A DNA stretch of 64,000 nucleotides from Mesorhizobium loti R88b (GTDB lineage: Bacteria; Pseudomonadota; Alphaproteobacteria; Rhizobiales; Rhizobiaceae): positions 6,883,001 through 6,947,000 of the forward strand of contig NZ_CP033367.1 of assembly GCF_013170845.1 (NCBI RefSeq). Direction: 5' to 3'. The notes under the pieces were generated by a model. The model was given only the letters and a program-made list of their open reading frames with translations, was not told where the DNA came from and searched no databases. The position numbers and the translations under genes were made by a program. Of the stretch, positions 18,085 to 27,862 are shown piece by piece; the stretch's first letter is position 1, and the number at the start of each line of letters is the position of its first letter.

Positions 18085-18100
18085 TGTCGAGTATCCGACA
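18085..18100. promoter_or_regulatory. NifA upstream activator sequence
   Basis: TGTCGAGTATCCGACA fits TGT-N10-ACA, 45-60 bases upstream of the sigma-54 promoter at 18025-18040. It shares the TGT...TCCGACA pattern with the elements before iscN and at 59072. It makes the hydrazine-type operon a probable NifA target. Confidence 0.85.
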
Positions 18101-18237
18101 TTGAGGCCGAAACCTTGCACCGGCGCCGATTTTTGCACGCAATCGTACTCTTCGACTTCATAGCGTTGCAGGCTCTCTTGGCACTTTCCACACGGCCGTC
18201 ATCGAGGACTGGCCCGGCGCCGAGTGTCGATCCCTGA

Positions 18238-18900
<663 letters not shown>

Positions 18901-18971
18901 TGACTTCGCGGCATGTGCATCTTGCCGTTTCAGGGACGTCGGCATTTCAGGCCCGCCGCGGTCAGCCGGCG

Positions 18972-19862
18972 TCAGTCAGTTCTATCGTTTGGATCGGCAA
19001 ATTCACACATCCTGCAAAGCAGAAAACCAGCCGCTCCATTCATGCGATCGACGATTTCGCAAAAAACTTGGCTTTTAAAGAGATCGCCATATTCGTCGCA
19101 TAGAAGGTTGCCCAATACGTGACGCCGCTCAAAATCCATGGAGCAGAGAGTGACCTCGCCGTTTGGAAGTAGTACATTCCGATACTGCCGTTCGTCCACG
19201 CATATCAGCGCTCCGACGACTGGCTGCCGTGGTTCTACAATCTTAGGGTCTACGCTTCCACCCCTGCTGCTCACCGGTCGCGCGCGAACTAGGGCTTGGG
19301 CAGGGATAATGTCGGCGATATCGGGATGGGGCTCACCCAAAACCACGAATCGGATCGAAGGGATGTCGGCGTCGACGAGTTGACCAACCAAATCGCGATA
19401 CTTGGCTCCGACAAGGCGGCTATTCATGTGGGCGCCATCATCAAAAACATGAACCACGAATACCCCCAACCGCAGCGCCTGCAAGCGTTGTAGATCCTGC
19501 CCCTTCATTCCCACAAGCGTCGTGAAAATCCTGATGCCGTGGCCTTTGGCGGAAGCGTGCTCGACCATTTCGGTGCAATCGGGATTGAGCCATGGCTCAG
19601 AATACCCGGCAAAACTAATGTCGACGGAGGCTGGTACGCGCGCCAGACAGCGCTTGAAATCTCCAAGACTAAGATGCTTCGTATCAGATACTTTTCTTTG
19701 CCGGTCAGCGAACTTGTCCTGCGGACAATATGAACATCCCACGATGCATCCGGTGGTCGTCGTTATCTCCAAAACTCTGCCGGCTGGGATAGCAGAGCGC
19801 AGTTCCGGTAAAATCATTCGTTGTGACTCCCACTCGTCTTGGTCATGCATAACGTCCAGCAT
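18972..19862 (-). CDS. radical SAM protein with C-terminal Cys cluster
   Basis: The radical SAM [4Fe-4S] motif C-x3-C-x2-C lies in TGCIVGCSYCPQDKF, about 35 residues from the chosen start. SFAGYSEPWLNP follows. The C-terminal part holds several Cys (CVDERQYRNVLLPNGEVTLC, LLCDEYGDLF and CRMCEF), which looks like a SPASM-type domain for auxiliary clusters. Such enzymes modify peptides or small molecules; the substrate is unknown. The start is uncertain: 19862 or 19850 fit the family better than the far-upstream 20018. It lies upstream of the hydrazine-type operon on the same strand, but the noeL relic and the operon's own promoter intervene. Confidence 0.8.
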   Translation of the reverse strand: MLDVMHDQDEWESQRMILPELRSAIPAGRVLEITTTTGCIVGCSYCPQDKFADRQRKVSDTKHLSLGDFKRCLARVPASVDISFAGYSEPWLNPDCTEMVEHASAKGHGIRIFTTLVGMKGQDLQRLQALRLGVFVVHVFDDGAHMNSRLVGAKYRDLVGQLVDADIPSIRFVVLGEPHPDIADIIPAQALVRARPVSSRGGSVDPKIVEPRQPVVGALICVDERQYRNVLLPNGEVTLCSMDFERRHVLGNLLCDEYGDLFKSQVFCEIVDRMNGAAGFLLCRMCEFADPNDRTD

Positions 19863-20023
19863 GGTGTCGTTGGCTTCATGACACCGACGGTCAAGACAGT
19901 CCGAATGAGCCCAGCCATCTCCGCCTGGGCAGCAGTCAACAGCCGGTTTCCTCAATCTGCCGGGCGGACTATCAACGAACTTTGGGCGCATCGGCGCGGC
20001 AGGGCGGCGCAACCGCAAAGTCG

Positions 20024-20090
20024 CGCGTCAGCCATTGCCAAGGTGTAGCCGTGACCGTTGAGCGGGCGCGCCGCCGAGATGGCGCAGCAG
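20024..20090 (-). pseudogene. acdS: 3' scrap of a second acdS copy
   Basis: About 65 bases match the last 20-odd codons of acdS at 7682, including GTAGCC.T.ACCGTTGA and GCGCGCCGCCGAGATG, with a one-base deletion. It abuts repeat copy 2 at 20101. Only the end of the gene remains. Confidence 0.75.
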
Positions 20091-20100
20091 AAAATCAATC

Positions 20101-20358
20101 GTCTCGCGTTCTTATGCGGTCAGCCCCCACTCAACATTGCCGCATCTCCAGCAAAGGCCGTGCCAGCGCGCTTAGCCGCAGCAACTGCACGAGTAGGCTT
20201 CGAGAAACCTCACGCCCAAGGCGGCCGGTGGTTTTGGACCAGACAGTTTTTTGTCGCTGTCAGCTTTTGGACATGCATTTCAGACGCTTGAGGACAGACT
20301 TGGCTGTCTCCCCTGCGGTAATGTTGGCGTCGGCTCATCATCTAGCATCATTTCGGCA
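20101..20358. repeat. diverged ~260-bp direct repeat, copy 2
   Basis: Same orientation as 11816-12085 and fused on its left to an acdS 3' scrap. Blocks shared with copy 1 include GCTGTCAGCTTTTGGACA and AATGTTGGCGTCGGCTCATC. The scrap suggests that the repeat moved or recombined together with acdS-adjacent DNA. Confidence 0.8.
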
Positions 20359-21026
20359 CCGGCTGTGTGCGCGGAAGATCTACACGACCTGACCGCCGCG
20401 TGCAGCGACTGCCTGCCGGCTCATAGCTGATCTTTTCTCCTGAAGCCGGCGATGGGGCCAGGCCGTCGAGTGCGTGCTGCCGGATGCTGCGTATGCTGTC
20501 TGGCTAGACGGCGGATACCGCGTCACCTCCATATTTTCGCGACAGAGGTTTGGTGGCGTCGCAGGCCTTCCTGCTACATCACCGCAGTGCTCGGGAATTC
20601 GTATCTGATCCCCGTGAGGCGAAGACCTTCTCTCTCGACTGGCTCGCCGAGGCCGTCTGTCCTGCGGGCACCGAATGATTTCTCATTTGGCATGGCGCAT
20701 GCGCGTCGATCCGCAAACCCCGTCTGGACAAATCGGAGCTGGCCGCCACTCCACCTCCTCCTACCACGAGGGCAGACGGGAAGCAGCGCCTTCAAATAAG
20801 GAACAAAATCACTTTACCTCGAATCTTGCCTCTCGATCACAACCGGAGCCATGGAACCGCGTCCGCGACCATCGCCTCGCGCCCCAAGGCAATTGCCCAG
20901 CGCAAATGGCTACGCGCGATTACGCCATGCATCCCTTACGAGGCTATGACAGCACCTCGGAGAGCCTCGCCGCCATCATGCAGACCGATCTAAGCCCACC
21001 TGATCCAGCACAAAGGAATTTCAAAC
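20359..21026. other. no recognisable gene
   Basis: Open frames here show no family features and start far from any good ribosome-binding site. The last bases (AAAGGAATTTCAAAC) carry the ribosome-binding site of the acetoacetate decarboxylase gene. I see no sigma-54 promoter. Confidence 0.4.
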
Positions 21027-21770
21027 ATGCACCAAGATACCGTCCGTGGGAAAGCTTTCGCCATGCCCCTGACCAGCCCGGCCTACCCGGCCGGCCCATA
21101 TCGCTTCCGCAACCGGGAGTATCTGATCATCACATATCGCACCGATCCGCAGAAACTGCGCGACCTTGTGCCGGAGCCGCTTCAGGTGTGCGAGCCTATG
21201 GTCAAGTTCGAGTTCATTCGCATGCCGGACTCGACGGGCTTCGGCGACTACACGGAAGGCGGACAGGTCATCCCTGTCTCCTTCTGTGGCCGCAGGGGGA
21301 GCTATACCCACTGCATGTTTCTCGACGACCATCCGCCGATAGCGGGCGGACGCGAGTTGTGGGGCTTTCCCAAGAAGCTCGCTAGCCCAACGCTCCGAAC
21401 GGAGACGGATACCCTTGTTGGCACGCTGGACTACGGGCCGGTCCGCGTCGCGACGGGTACCATGGGCTACAAGCACCGAGCCGCCGACCTCGCGAGCGTG
21501 AGGGCCTCGCTCGCTGAACCGAACTTCCTCCTCAAAATTATCCCGCATGTCGACGGCACGCCGCGCATCTGTGAGCTCGTGGAATATCATCTAGAGGACG
21601 CCCATTTGAGGGGCGCCTGGACCGGCCCGGCAGCCCTGAACCTCTGGTCGCATGCGCTTGCCCCCGTCGCCGAACTGCCGGTGCTGGAAGTAGTCTCGGC
21701 AGTACACCTCGTCGCAGATCTCACGCTCGCGCTCGGGAAGGTCGTCCACGACTATCTCCCGGAAGCCTAG
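21027..21770 (+). CDS. adc: acetoacetate decarboxylase
   Basis: The enzyme converts acetoacetate to acetone and CO2 through a Schiff base on lysine. The 247-residue protein has family length; the catalytic lysine pair lies in [12 protein letters not shown] (about residues 112-123). [14 protein letters not shown] and [11 protein letters not shown] are also present. AAAGGA precedes the ATG by 8 bases. It is followed after 24 bases by an unknown gene on the same strand. A role in handling acetoacetate from polyhydroxybutyrate turnover is possible, but nothing nearby confirms it. Confidence 0.9.
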   Translation: MHQDTVRGKAFAMPLTSPAYPAGPYRFRNREYLIITYRTDPQKLRDLVPEPLQVCEPMVKFEFIRMPDSTGFGDYTEGGQVIPVSFCGRRGSYTHCMFLDDHPPIAGGRELWGFPKKLASPTLRTETDTLVGTLDYGPVRVATGTMGYKHRAADLASVRASLAEPNFLLKIIPHVDGTPRICELVEYHLEDAHLRGAWTGPAALNLWSHALAPVAELPVLEVVSAVHLVADLTLALGKVVHDYLPEA

Positions 21771-21794
21771 CCTCGCCATCGGAAAGGAAGAACC

Positions 21795-22196
21795 ATGAAC
21801 TTTTACAGTGATATCTCATTGAACCAACGCGATGGGGAGCTGCTGGACGGCTTCTCGACAAGGAACGCCACTGACAATCTCATACAACGTCTTTCCAGCT
21901 ACCTAGCCTTAGAGGACATTCCGCCGCTTTGCAGCGAGTGCAGGCGCCTCGCGAGTAAGAGCGATTGCCCTTGCCCATCCTCCCTGCTTTTGGTGCAACA
22001 TATGCTCGCTGCCGTTTACCAGCGGCTTGACGCCATTGACTGCCTCTCAGAGCAAGGCCCCATAAGACTGAAGGCTTTTACCGATTATCTGGCGGCGGTC
22101 GTTCGAATAGCTTCAGAGAGCGGCGACGCGGCACCCTGGATTGATCTAGCAACCCGGTTTAGCGCTCTTTTCGATCCCGACGAGGTTGCCCATTGA
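21795..22196 (+). CDS. unknown 133-residue protein
   Basis: I do not recognise this family. The protein is soluble, largely helical by composition, and contains a Cys-rich stretch CSECRRLASKSDCPCPSS near residues 47-62 that could bind metal. GGAAAGGAAG precedes the ATG, and codon use resembles neighbouring genes, so it is probably real. It may be cotranscribed with adc. Confidence 0.6.
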   Translation: MNFYSDISLNQRDGELLDGFSTRNATDNLIQRLSSYLALEDIPPLCSECRRLASKSDCPCPSSLLLVQHMLAAVYQRLDAIDCLSEQGPIRLKAFTDYLAAVVRIASESGDAAPWIDLATRFSALFDPDEVAH

Positions 22197-22773
22197 TCTC
22201 GCGCTTATCGCTTTTTCGTGGAACGAGCAGCCTCGTCGGCAGATGCGTCATCGATCGCCAGCGGCGTGCCGGCGCATATGCGAGCGTAAAAGTGCCGAGC
22301 AGCCGGTGATGTATCTCGAACGTGACGACGCCGATTGGCGCGATGCGCGTTGGCTCGGGGCCTCGTGCCCAAGCATGGGTGCGTTCCCATTCCGCTGCAT
22401 CGTACTCGCGATCCCGTCTGTGCCGTGCTCAAGCAAACGAGCTCGAGCGAACCGCCCCAGGTTGCGGATTTAGACAGTCGTTGATGGAGTTGGCTGGCGA
22501 ATTGGCGCGTTCGGCCTTCGGTTGGAAGACCGGCTTGAGGGGGGCCAACGAGACGGAATTGGCGAAGCCACGCTGGAGTATGCCTTCACTGGGGTCGCGT
22601 CCCTGCACGTGCTGTAGCGCAGCGTTCGCGAAGCCGCTCGCGAGCGCGCCCTCATAGCGCTGAGCGGGCGAGCGGCTTCGGGGCGGGCGCAGAGGCTGGG
22701 TAGACGGGCCGGACTCACCTCACCTGGTCCAGCCACGACATGCATCGCCAAAGGCAAGGACCCCGCTGACCGC
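22197..22773. other. no recognisable gene; short match to 16.0 kb
   Basis: No frame shows family features. Bases 22717-22750 (ACCTCACCTGGTCCAGCCAC...) closely match 16009-16042 inside the FAD oxidase relic, and weaker similarity continues for about 25 bases. This may be a shared short repeat or a scrap of the same gene. Confidence 0.4.
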
Positions 22774-22913
22774 GCCCGCAAGGGGGGAGATTGGCCGTCA
22801 TCGCTGCCTTCGCCAATCTCCAAGGCTAGAAGTTTGGAGCCGCCAGGGAAGCTGCCGGTCTCCCCCTTGCGGGGGAGATGGCCGGCAGGCCAGAGGGGGG
22901 CTGTCCCGCCAGC
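22774..22913. repeat. Mesorhizobium-type intergenic palindromic repeat
   Basis: CCCGCAAGGGGGGAGATTGGC and CCAATCTCC lie on one side and TCTCCCCCTTGCGGGGGAGATGGC and GGCAGGCCAGAGGGGGGC on the other, forming a large palindromic unit of about 140 bases. From memory this layout is very common between genes in Mesorhizobium chromosomes, and it supports the genus assignment. It abuts the 3' end of the oxidoreductase fragment. Confidence 0.75.
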
Positions 22914-22914
22914 G

Positions 22915-23560
22915 TTAGATCACATTCAATTCCCTGAACGCCCGCCCTTCAGCGACACGGCTGTACCCAAACGCCGAGCAGTCCACCGTGCGGTAGCCGC
23001 CGTGCACGATCAGCTCGGCCAGCGCCTTGCCGACCGCCGGGGCCTGCTGCAGGCCGTGACCGGAAAAACCATTGGCGAAGAGGAAACTCTTAACCTGCGG
23101 ATGCGGGCCGATCACCGCGTTCTGGTCGAGCGTGTTGTAGTCGTAATGGCCGGCCCAGGCGCGTGTCGGCTTGATCGCCTCGAAGGCCGGAATGCGGGTC
23201 GCCAGCACCGGCCAGATCACCTCTTCGAACAGCGGCCAGTCGACCTCGAAATCGGTGGGGTCGGCCGAGCCGTCGCCTTCTTCCGGTTCGGCGCCGCCAG
23301 TGAGATAGACCGAGCCTTCCGGCCGGACATAGATGCCGGAGGGATCGACCAGCAGCGGCATATCAGAATATTTGTCGCGCGCCTCGAAGACGAAGACGTT
23401 GCGCTTGCGCGGCTCGACCGGCAACACCAGCCCCGCCATGGCAGCCACCGTGCCGGCATTCGGCCCGGCTGAGTTGACGACGATGCCGACTTCCAGCCTG
23501 TCGCCATTGTCGAGGCTGACACTGGTCACGCTCTGGCCGTTCCACCTCCGCCTTGCGCAT
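22915..23560 (-). pseudogene. FAD-dependent oxidoreductase, 5'-truncated
   Basis: The C-terminal half of a DAO-type oxidoreductase is intact in one frame: DNGDRLEVGIVVNSAGPNAG, GIYVRPEGSVYLTGGAEPEE, AGHYDYNTLDQNAVIGPHP and FANGFSGHGLQQAPAVGKAL. The N-terminal FAD-binding GxGxxG region is missing, and upstream sequence in the same frame (to an ATG at 23652) is unrelated. The kept part resembles FOXRED1-like oxidases. It is a different gene from the relic at 15.6-16.3 kb. Confidence 0.75.
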
Positions 23561-23714
23561 GACTGGAGAGATTTCCGGCGGGCGTCGCCTCCCGAGCAAT
23601 GCTTTTCATGTTCGTTACTCTTCGTAAGATCGATTATTTCGATGGAGCCCATCTACGTATGAATGCAGGCGTCACAGTAGAGCTTTGAACAGCATCGGTG
23701 CGGGTCCGGAACCG

Positions 23715-24602
23715 TCATCGAGCCAAAAACAGCGGCAATGTCGGCTTTTCAAAGATCCATCTGGTCACACCGCCAAAGAGCCGCTCACGCAGCCGACGGC
23801 TGCCATAGGCGCCCATGACGATCATGTCCGCAGAAATGTCGATTGCGTGCTGCGCAAGCACCGTGGCCGCCGATTTGCCGGCACTTGGCAGGAGGTCAAC
23901 CGACACCCGAGCACCGTGCCGAGTGAGATAGGCAGCGATGTCGGCTCCAGGCTCCGCGCCGTTCCCGTTGTAGTTGGCCTTCGGATCGACCAGGGCGACA
24001 CGAACTTCCTCAGCAGCGCATAGGAGACCCAGCGCTTCTCGAGCCGCACGGGACGCCTCGACTCGGGAATCCCAACCGACCAGGACGCGCCGTGGCCACA
24101 GTGTCGCCTCAGCCCCCTTCGGCACAACGAGCACCGGCTTTCCCGTATCGAACAAGCAGCCGTTGACCACAGGAGGTCCGAGATTCTCGTCGTTGAGGAG
24201 CCCCGGTCCGATGATCGTGAGGTCGGCGCAGAGCGCCCGCTGTCGTGCCACTTCACCGAGGCTGGCCGGATCGCAATAGTCGGTGTCAACGTCATAGGCG
24301 AGCGACATAGATTCCAGCAGTTTCTGGATATCTTTGGAGCGTTTTTCCAGTCTGACCACGTCCTGTGTAAATCGATCGATTTGCCGAAACCGATCGTTCA
24401 ATCTGGCAATTGCCTGTCCACGCCCTACCGGCCACTCGGGGACACCATCTCCGATCCGCCGATGCGACATAAGGAGCATCGGAGGGGGTATGATCAGTAC
24501 GGAAAGGTGCGCGCCGACTTCCGCACACAAGCCGGCAGCGGTTCTGACGTCCTGATCGGAATGGTCAGCGCCGGTCAAACAGAGTACCGTTTTAAAGCCC
24601 AT
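23715..24602 (-). CDS. universal stress protein, two UspA domains
   Basis: The 295-residue protein has an N-terminal Usp domain (MGFKTVLCLTGADHSDQDV) and a C-terminal one ending DMIVMGAYGSRRLRERLFGG, which is the ATP-binding G-x2-G-x9-G(S/T)-like end seen in UspA proteins. GGAAGAAGCAGGAAA precedes the ATG. It follows the PhoB-like regulator by 98 bases on the nif strand and could be read from the nif operon. Such proteins help cells through stress or low oxygen; the specific role is unknown. Confidence 0.85.
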   Translation of the reverse strand: MGFKTVLCLTGADHSDQDVRTAAGLCAEVGAHLSVLIIPPPMLLMSHRRIGDGVPEWPVGRGQAIARLNDRFRQIDRFTQDVVRLEKRSKDIQKLLESMSLAYDVDTDYCDPASLGEVARQRALCADLTIIGPGLLNDENLGPPVVNGCLFDTGKPVLVVPKGAEATLWPRRVLVGWDSRVEASRAAREALGLLCAAEEVRVALVDPKANYNGNGAEPGADIAAYLTRHGARVSVDLLPSAGKSAATVLAQHAIDISADMIVMGAYGSRRLRERLFGGVTRWIFEKPTLPLFLAR

Positions 24603-24700
24603 TTTCCTGCTTCTTCCTGAGTGTTCGATGAGGGCGTTTCAGGCCGCGAGACCGGCTCACAGCGCGAGGAAAGGGAGTGGAACCACACCCGGCACTCGAT

Positions 24701-25405
24701 TCAGCCGTCCAGCTTCTCGAGCGAGTAGCCGGCCGACCTGACGGTACGGATGACAATACCGGTCGAGGCCGCCTCCAGAGCCCTTCTGAGCCGACTGATG
24801 TGGACGTCGACTGTGCGTACACCGACATGGATATTGGCCGGCCAGGCCCCCCCGATCAGCTCGTCCCTACTGAAGACCTTGCCGGGAGCCTCAAGCAAAT
24901 GCCGAAGCACGTTGAACTCGATCGGTCCGAGATGGATGTCATGGCCATTGCCGCAAACCCGGTGGGCATCGAGCTTCATCTCAAGGCTGCCATAGGAAAG
25001 CCAGCTGTTGTTTTCAATCGCGTTTGAACCCGGCTTCGGCAGCGCCAGCCTCGTCCGCAGATAATCGAGCAGCTTGGCCGGCGCCATTGGCCGCACAAAG
25101 CTCTCGTCAATCCCGGCCTTCAACAGATCAAGGTGCTGGTTCTCGGCGCCGGGCGCGATCAGGGCAATGATGGGCAGGCCGCCGGTCCGGGGTTCCCGCT
25201 TGAGCCGGGCGCAGATTGCGGACCCGGTAAGGCTCGTTGGACCGCAGTCCAGCACCACGGCCTGGAATTCCCGTTCGTCGGCCTTTGCAAGTGCTTCCTT
25301 GGCGCCGCCTGCCGGCTCACTGACGAAGCCATCCACCTCCAGTATGTGGCTGAGGAACAGATAGAACTCCGCATCTTGCGAACAGATCAGGACGAGTGGC
25401 TTCAT
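24701..25405 (-). CDS. PhoB/OmpR-type response regulator
   Basis: A receiver domain (residues about 1-120, phosphoacceptor Asp in VVLDCGPTS) is followed by a winged-helix DNA-binding domain (GPIEFNVLRHLLEAPGKVFS, RTVDVHISRLRRAL, IRTVRSAGYSL). The receiver is unusual: the near-invariant Lys before Pro is Arg (SFVRPM), so phosphorylation may be altered. The ATG at 25405 begins the receiver fold; the frame upstream runs into a DUF683 stub. No histidine kinase is next to it. The target is unknown; the PhoB likeness raises a possible link to phosphate or phosphonate control. Confidence 0.85.
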   Translation of the reverse strand: MKPLVLICSQDAEFYLFLSHILEVDGFVSEPAGGAKEALAKADEREFQAVVLDCGPTSLTGSAICARLKREPRTGGLPIIALIAPGAENQHLDLLKAGIDESFVRPMAPAKLLDYLRTRLALPKPGSNAIENNSWLSYGSLEMKLDAHRVCGNGHDIHLGPIEFNVLRHLLEAPGKVFSRDELIGGAWPANIHVGVRTVDVHISRLRRALEAASTGIVIRTVRSAGYSLEKLDG

Positions 25406-25468
25406 CAGCGCTACCCCGAGAACCACATTGGCCTCGACCGCGTCGGCCGCGTGGGCTGGCCATCGCGG

Positions 25469-25486
25469 CTCCTCAAGGCCTGACAT
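25469..25486 (-). pseudogene. first codons of a second DUF683 gene
   Basis: The sequence TGACATGATCCT here matches the start region of the intact DUF683 gene at 10863, and the first codons read MSGLEE against MSNLDE. After that the sequence is unrelated and runs into the regulator gene. So the second copy was cut just after its start codon. Confidence 0.55.
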
Positions 25487-25510
25487 GATCCTCTTGCTCC
25501 AAAATTGGTT

Positions 25511-25990
25511 TCATGCCCGTGCCACCTCGGGATAGGCGTCGATGGCTGCGATGGCATCGTCGACCAGTTTCGTACCGGCCGCGGCGAGTTTGCAAAACGT
25601 CTCGAAGCCGAAGCGATGGGCGTCGCGCAGGGTCCTGGACAGAACGACCAGCCGCCCGGCGGTGAAAAGCACGCGCCCGAACCCCTCATGGCTCATTTCG
25701 ATCATCGGCGATGCCATCAGGCCGGAGCGCTCCTCGATCGCAAGGGCGACGGCAGTGTAAAACTTGTCGAGCCTCCACAGCACGTCCGGATCGGGATCGC
25801 CGATGATTGGAATCGTACGCCGCTGTTCCTTGCTGACGATGAAGTCGGCCAGCAACTCACCGTCCGCTGTGCCGTCCCATGACCCGTGGGAATCCTGAGC
25901 ACGGATCAGCCGCACGAGGCATTTGACGAACGGGCTGGCAAGGGCCGCCTCGTCATCGTTGACAGCAGGGCTAATCGCGACTTCAAACAT
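25511..25990 (-). CDS. NifX-associated protein (DUF269)
   Basis: Proteins of this family accompany nifX in most diazotroph nif clusters, and their role in cofactor assembly is not settled. This intact copy has 159 residues from the ATG at 25990 ([10 protein letters not shown]). Family blocks are [40 protein letters not shown] and [19 protein letters not shown]. It is 17 bases downstream of nifX and part of the nif operon. The frameshifted twin is at 10889-11295. Confidence 0.9.
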   Translation of the reverse strand: MFEVAISPAVNDDEAALASPFVKCLVRLIRAQDSHGSWDGTADGELLADFIVSKEQRRTIPIIGDPDPDVLWRLDKFYTAVALAIEERSGLMASPMIEMSHEGFGRVLFTAGRLVVLSRTLRDAHRFGFETFCKLAAAGTKLVDDAIAAIDAYPEVARA

Positions 25991-26007
25991 TTTGCTCTTT
26001 CCTCGTT

Positions 26008-26505
26008 TTAGTCCTCGTCCTCGAAGGAGGGTTTCTTTTCGGCGACACCAGCTTCGGCCAGCACCTTGCGCAGCCAGGGCGGAGGACACGTTCTCAGCAT
26101 CATCTGCGTGCGCAACAGCACCTCTTGGATGGTTTGTGGCTGCGGCACCTTGATTGGATGGATTTTTGCCGAAATAACCTTGGCTGCCGAAGGCCCGCCG
26201 ATGGCCAGACAGAACAGCAGATGGCAGCCCTTCAGCGCCTCCACCTTCGGCGTGACGCGGTCATCGCCCTCGGTCCGACGCTTCCCGCTCTCATCGGAAA
26301 CGTCATCGAAGGCCACGGCTTCCACGAGATGCCACTCCTCGCGCGTCACGTCGTAGACAGCAAAGCGCTTGGCCGACCCGAAATGAGCATTGAGATTCTT
26401 CATGTCTTGCGTGGCGATGGCTACGCGCAATGCGCCTACTCGTCGTTCCGGCATTGGTGCGTGAACCTCGTCAGTGACGAGTGAGAGGCGACGAACGGAG
26501 CTCAT
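26008..26505 (-). CDS. nifX: nitrogen fixation protein NifX
   Basis: NifX binds and hands over the FeMo-cofactor precursor NifB-co/VK-cluster during cofactor synthesis. The 165-residue protein carries the dinitrogenase-cofactor domain: [20 protein letters not shown], then [17 protein letters not shown] and [16 protein letters not shown], with an acidic tail. The ATG at 26505 overlaps the end of nifN by 35 bases, as usual in rhizobia; a later in-frame ATG at MPERRVG is possible. Confidence 0.92.
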   Translation of the reverse strand: MSSVRRLSLVTDEVHAPMPERRVGALRVAIATQDMKNLNAHFGSAKRFAVYDVTREEWHLVEAVAFDDVSDESGKRRTEGDDRVTPKVEALKGCHLLFCLAIGGPSAAKVISAKIHPIKVPQPQTIQEVLLRTQMMLRTCPPPWLRKVLAEAGVAEKKPSFEDED

Positions 26506-27853
26506 CTGGCATTTCTCGTTTCCGGAATGGATCAAGCGCCTCAGGCGTCGGCGCGTGCTGATTGGCCTGGAAGATGTTGGCAACATCGAAGATCAGGTCG
26601 CGCGTCCCCCGATAGAGGATTGTGAGCTTGTGCTGGCTGCCGAGCCGGTCGAAGATCGGGAAGCCGACGCGCATGAGCGGAATGCCAAGGCGTCGCGACG
26701 CCTGGCGACCGTGGGAATGCGTAACGAGAAGATCCGCGCCCGCTGCAAGAACTTCCAAATCGCCGAGATCGCCGATCTGAACCCAGTCCGCCGGTACTTT
26801 TTGCAGAATCTTCGACATATCGGTCGTCGTGACCGCCGCTGCGATTTCGCAGCCCATGCCGGTGAAGAAGGTTGCGAGTTGATAGAGTTGGTCTGGTTCC
26901 GCAGCGATCGCAATTCTCTTGCCTCCGAAATGGAAATGTCCGTCGAGCAATGCATCCTCCAATTGCGCCCGGCGACGGCGAACCCGGGCCGGCACCGCCG
27001 CGCCCGAAACCGCCGATAGCAGCGAGACGAACCGGTCGACGGCCTTCAATCCGGTCAGCGACTGGAACACCGCGTAAGGCACGCCGGTCAACCCGTGCAG
27101 CGTTTTCGCCGGGTGGCGCATGTGCTCGCCGATGACGATGCATTGCGCGGCCGTGCCAAGCTCGCGGATTTCCTCGACGCTGGTGCCGCCATAGGTAGTG
27201 GTTACCCAGCGGTCAGGAACCGTGCCGTCGAGTGAGCCGGAGACGTCCGGCAGGATAACCGGCTTGAGCCCAAAACTTTCAACCATGTCACGCAAATGCT
27301 CGACGTCAGCGACAGTGAGATTGCATCCGGGCAGGATCGCGATCTTCTTCGGCTGCCGGGTCCGTGCGCCCGACCGTGTAATCCCTTCGATCATCGCCGC
27401 GACAGCCTTGGCCCAGCCTTCTTCGATAGCGCCGCCGAAATCAGGCGTGTTGGCCAGCACAACCTCCGTACCCGCGAGCTCTTCCGCATGCTTCAGCTTG
27501 ACGTTGGCGATATCACTCGCGCAGTCTTCGCCACGGGTCTCCACCAGCGCGGTCGTGCACACTCCTATCAGCTTTGGCTTAGTGCGGGTTTTGAGGTTGA
27601 GGATCGCCTCTTCCAGATGGTCCGCTCCGCCGAGTATGGTTGCCACCTCATCCATCGCCGTTGTCTGCAAGGGGATCGCTTCCTTGAAATGCCGCACGAA
27701 GAGCACGAGCGCGAAGCTGGTGCAGCCTTGGCTGCCATGGAACAGGGGCATCGCACCCTCGACTCCAAGAAAAGCGAAGGCGGCACCCAGCGGCTGCGAC
27801 GACTTCAGCGGGTTGACCGCCGCTGATTTGATTTTGCGAAGGATGCGGACCAT
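26471..27853 (-). CDS. nifN: nitrogenase cofactor scaffold subunit NifN
   Basis: NifN pairs with NifE in the scaffold on which the FeMo-cofactor precursor matures. The 460-residue sequence has the NifK-like FeS segments NPLKSSQPLGAAFAFLG, LFHGSQGCTSFALVLFVRHF and CTTALVETRGEDC. It starts 9 bases after nifE, so it is tightly coupled to it, and it overlaps nifX. The frame is intact. Confidence 0.96.
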   Translation of the reverse strand: MVRILRKIKSAAVNPLKSSQPLGAAFAFLGVEGAMPLFHGSQGCTSFALVLFVRHFKEAIPLQTTAMDEVATILGGADHLEEAILNLKTRTKPKLIGVCTTALVETRGEDCASDIANVKLKHAEELAGTEVVLANTPDFGGAIEEGWAKAVAAMIEGITRSGARTRQPKKIAILPGCNLTVADVEHLRDMVESFGLKPVILPDVSGSLDGTVPDRWVTTTYGGTSVEEIRELGTAAQCIVIGEHMRHPAKTLHGLTGVPYAVFQSLTGLKAVDRFVSLLSAVSGAAVPARVRRRRAQLEDALLDGHFHFGGKRIAIAAEPDQLYQLATFFTGMGCEIAAAVTTTDMSKILQKVPADWVQIGDLGDLEVLAAGADLLVTHSHGRQASRRLGIPLMRVGFPIFDRLGSQHKLTILYRGTRDLIFDVANIFQANQHAPTPEALDPFRKREMPDELRSSPLTRH

Positions 27854-27862
27854 CGAATTTCC

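Noticed and set aside
20675..21385. 236-codon plus-strand frame overlapping acetoacetate decarboxylase
   Set aside because: It is a shadow of the adc gene; adc has the ribosome-binding site and family motifs.
22717..22750. match to 16009-16042 as a mobile repeat
   Set aside because: Only about 34 bases match well and one copy is inside an oxidase relic. It may equally be a gene scrap, so I did not list it as a repeat family.
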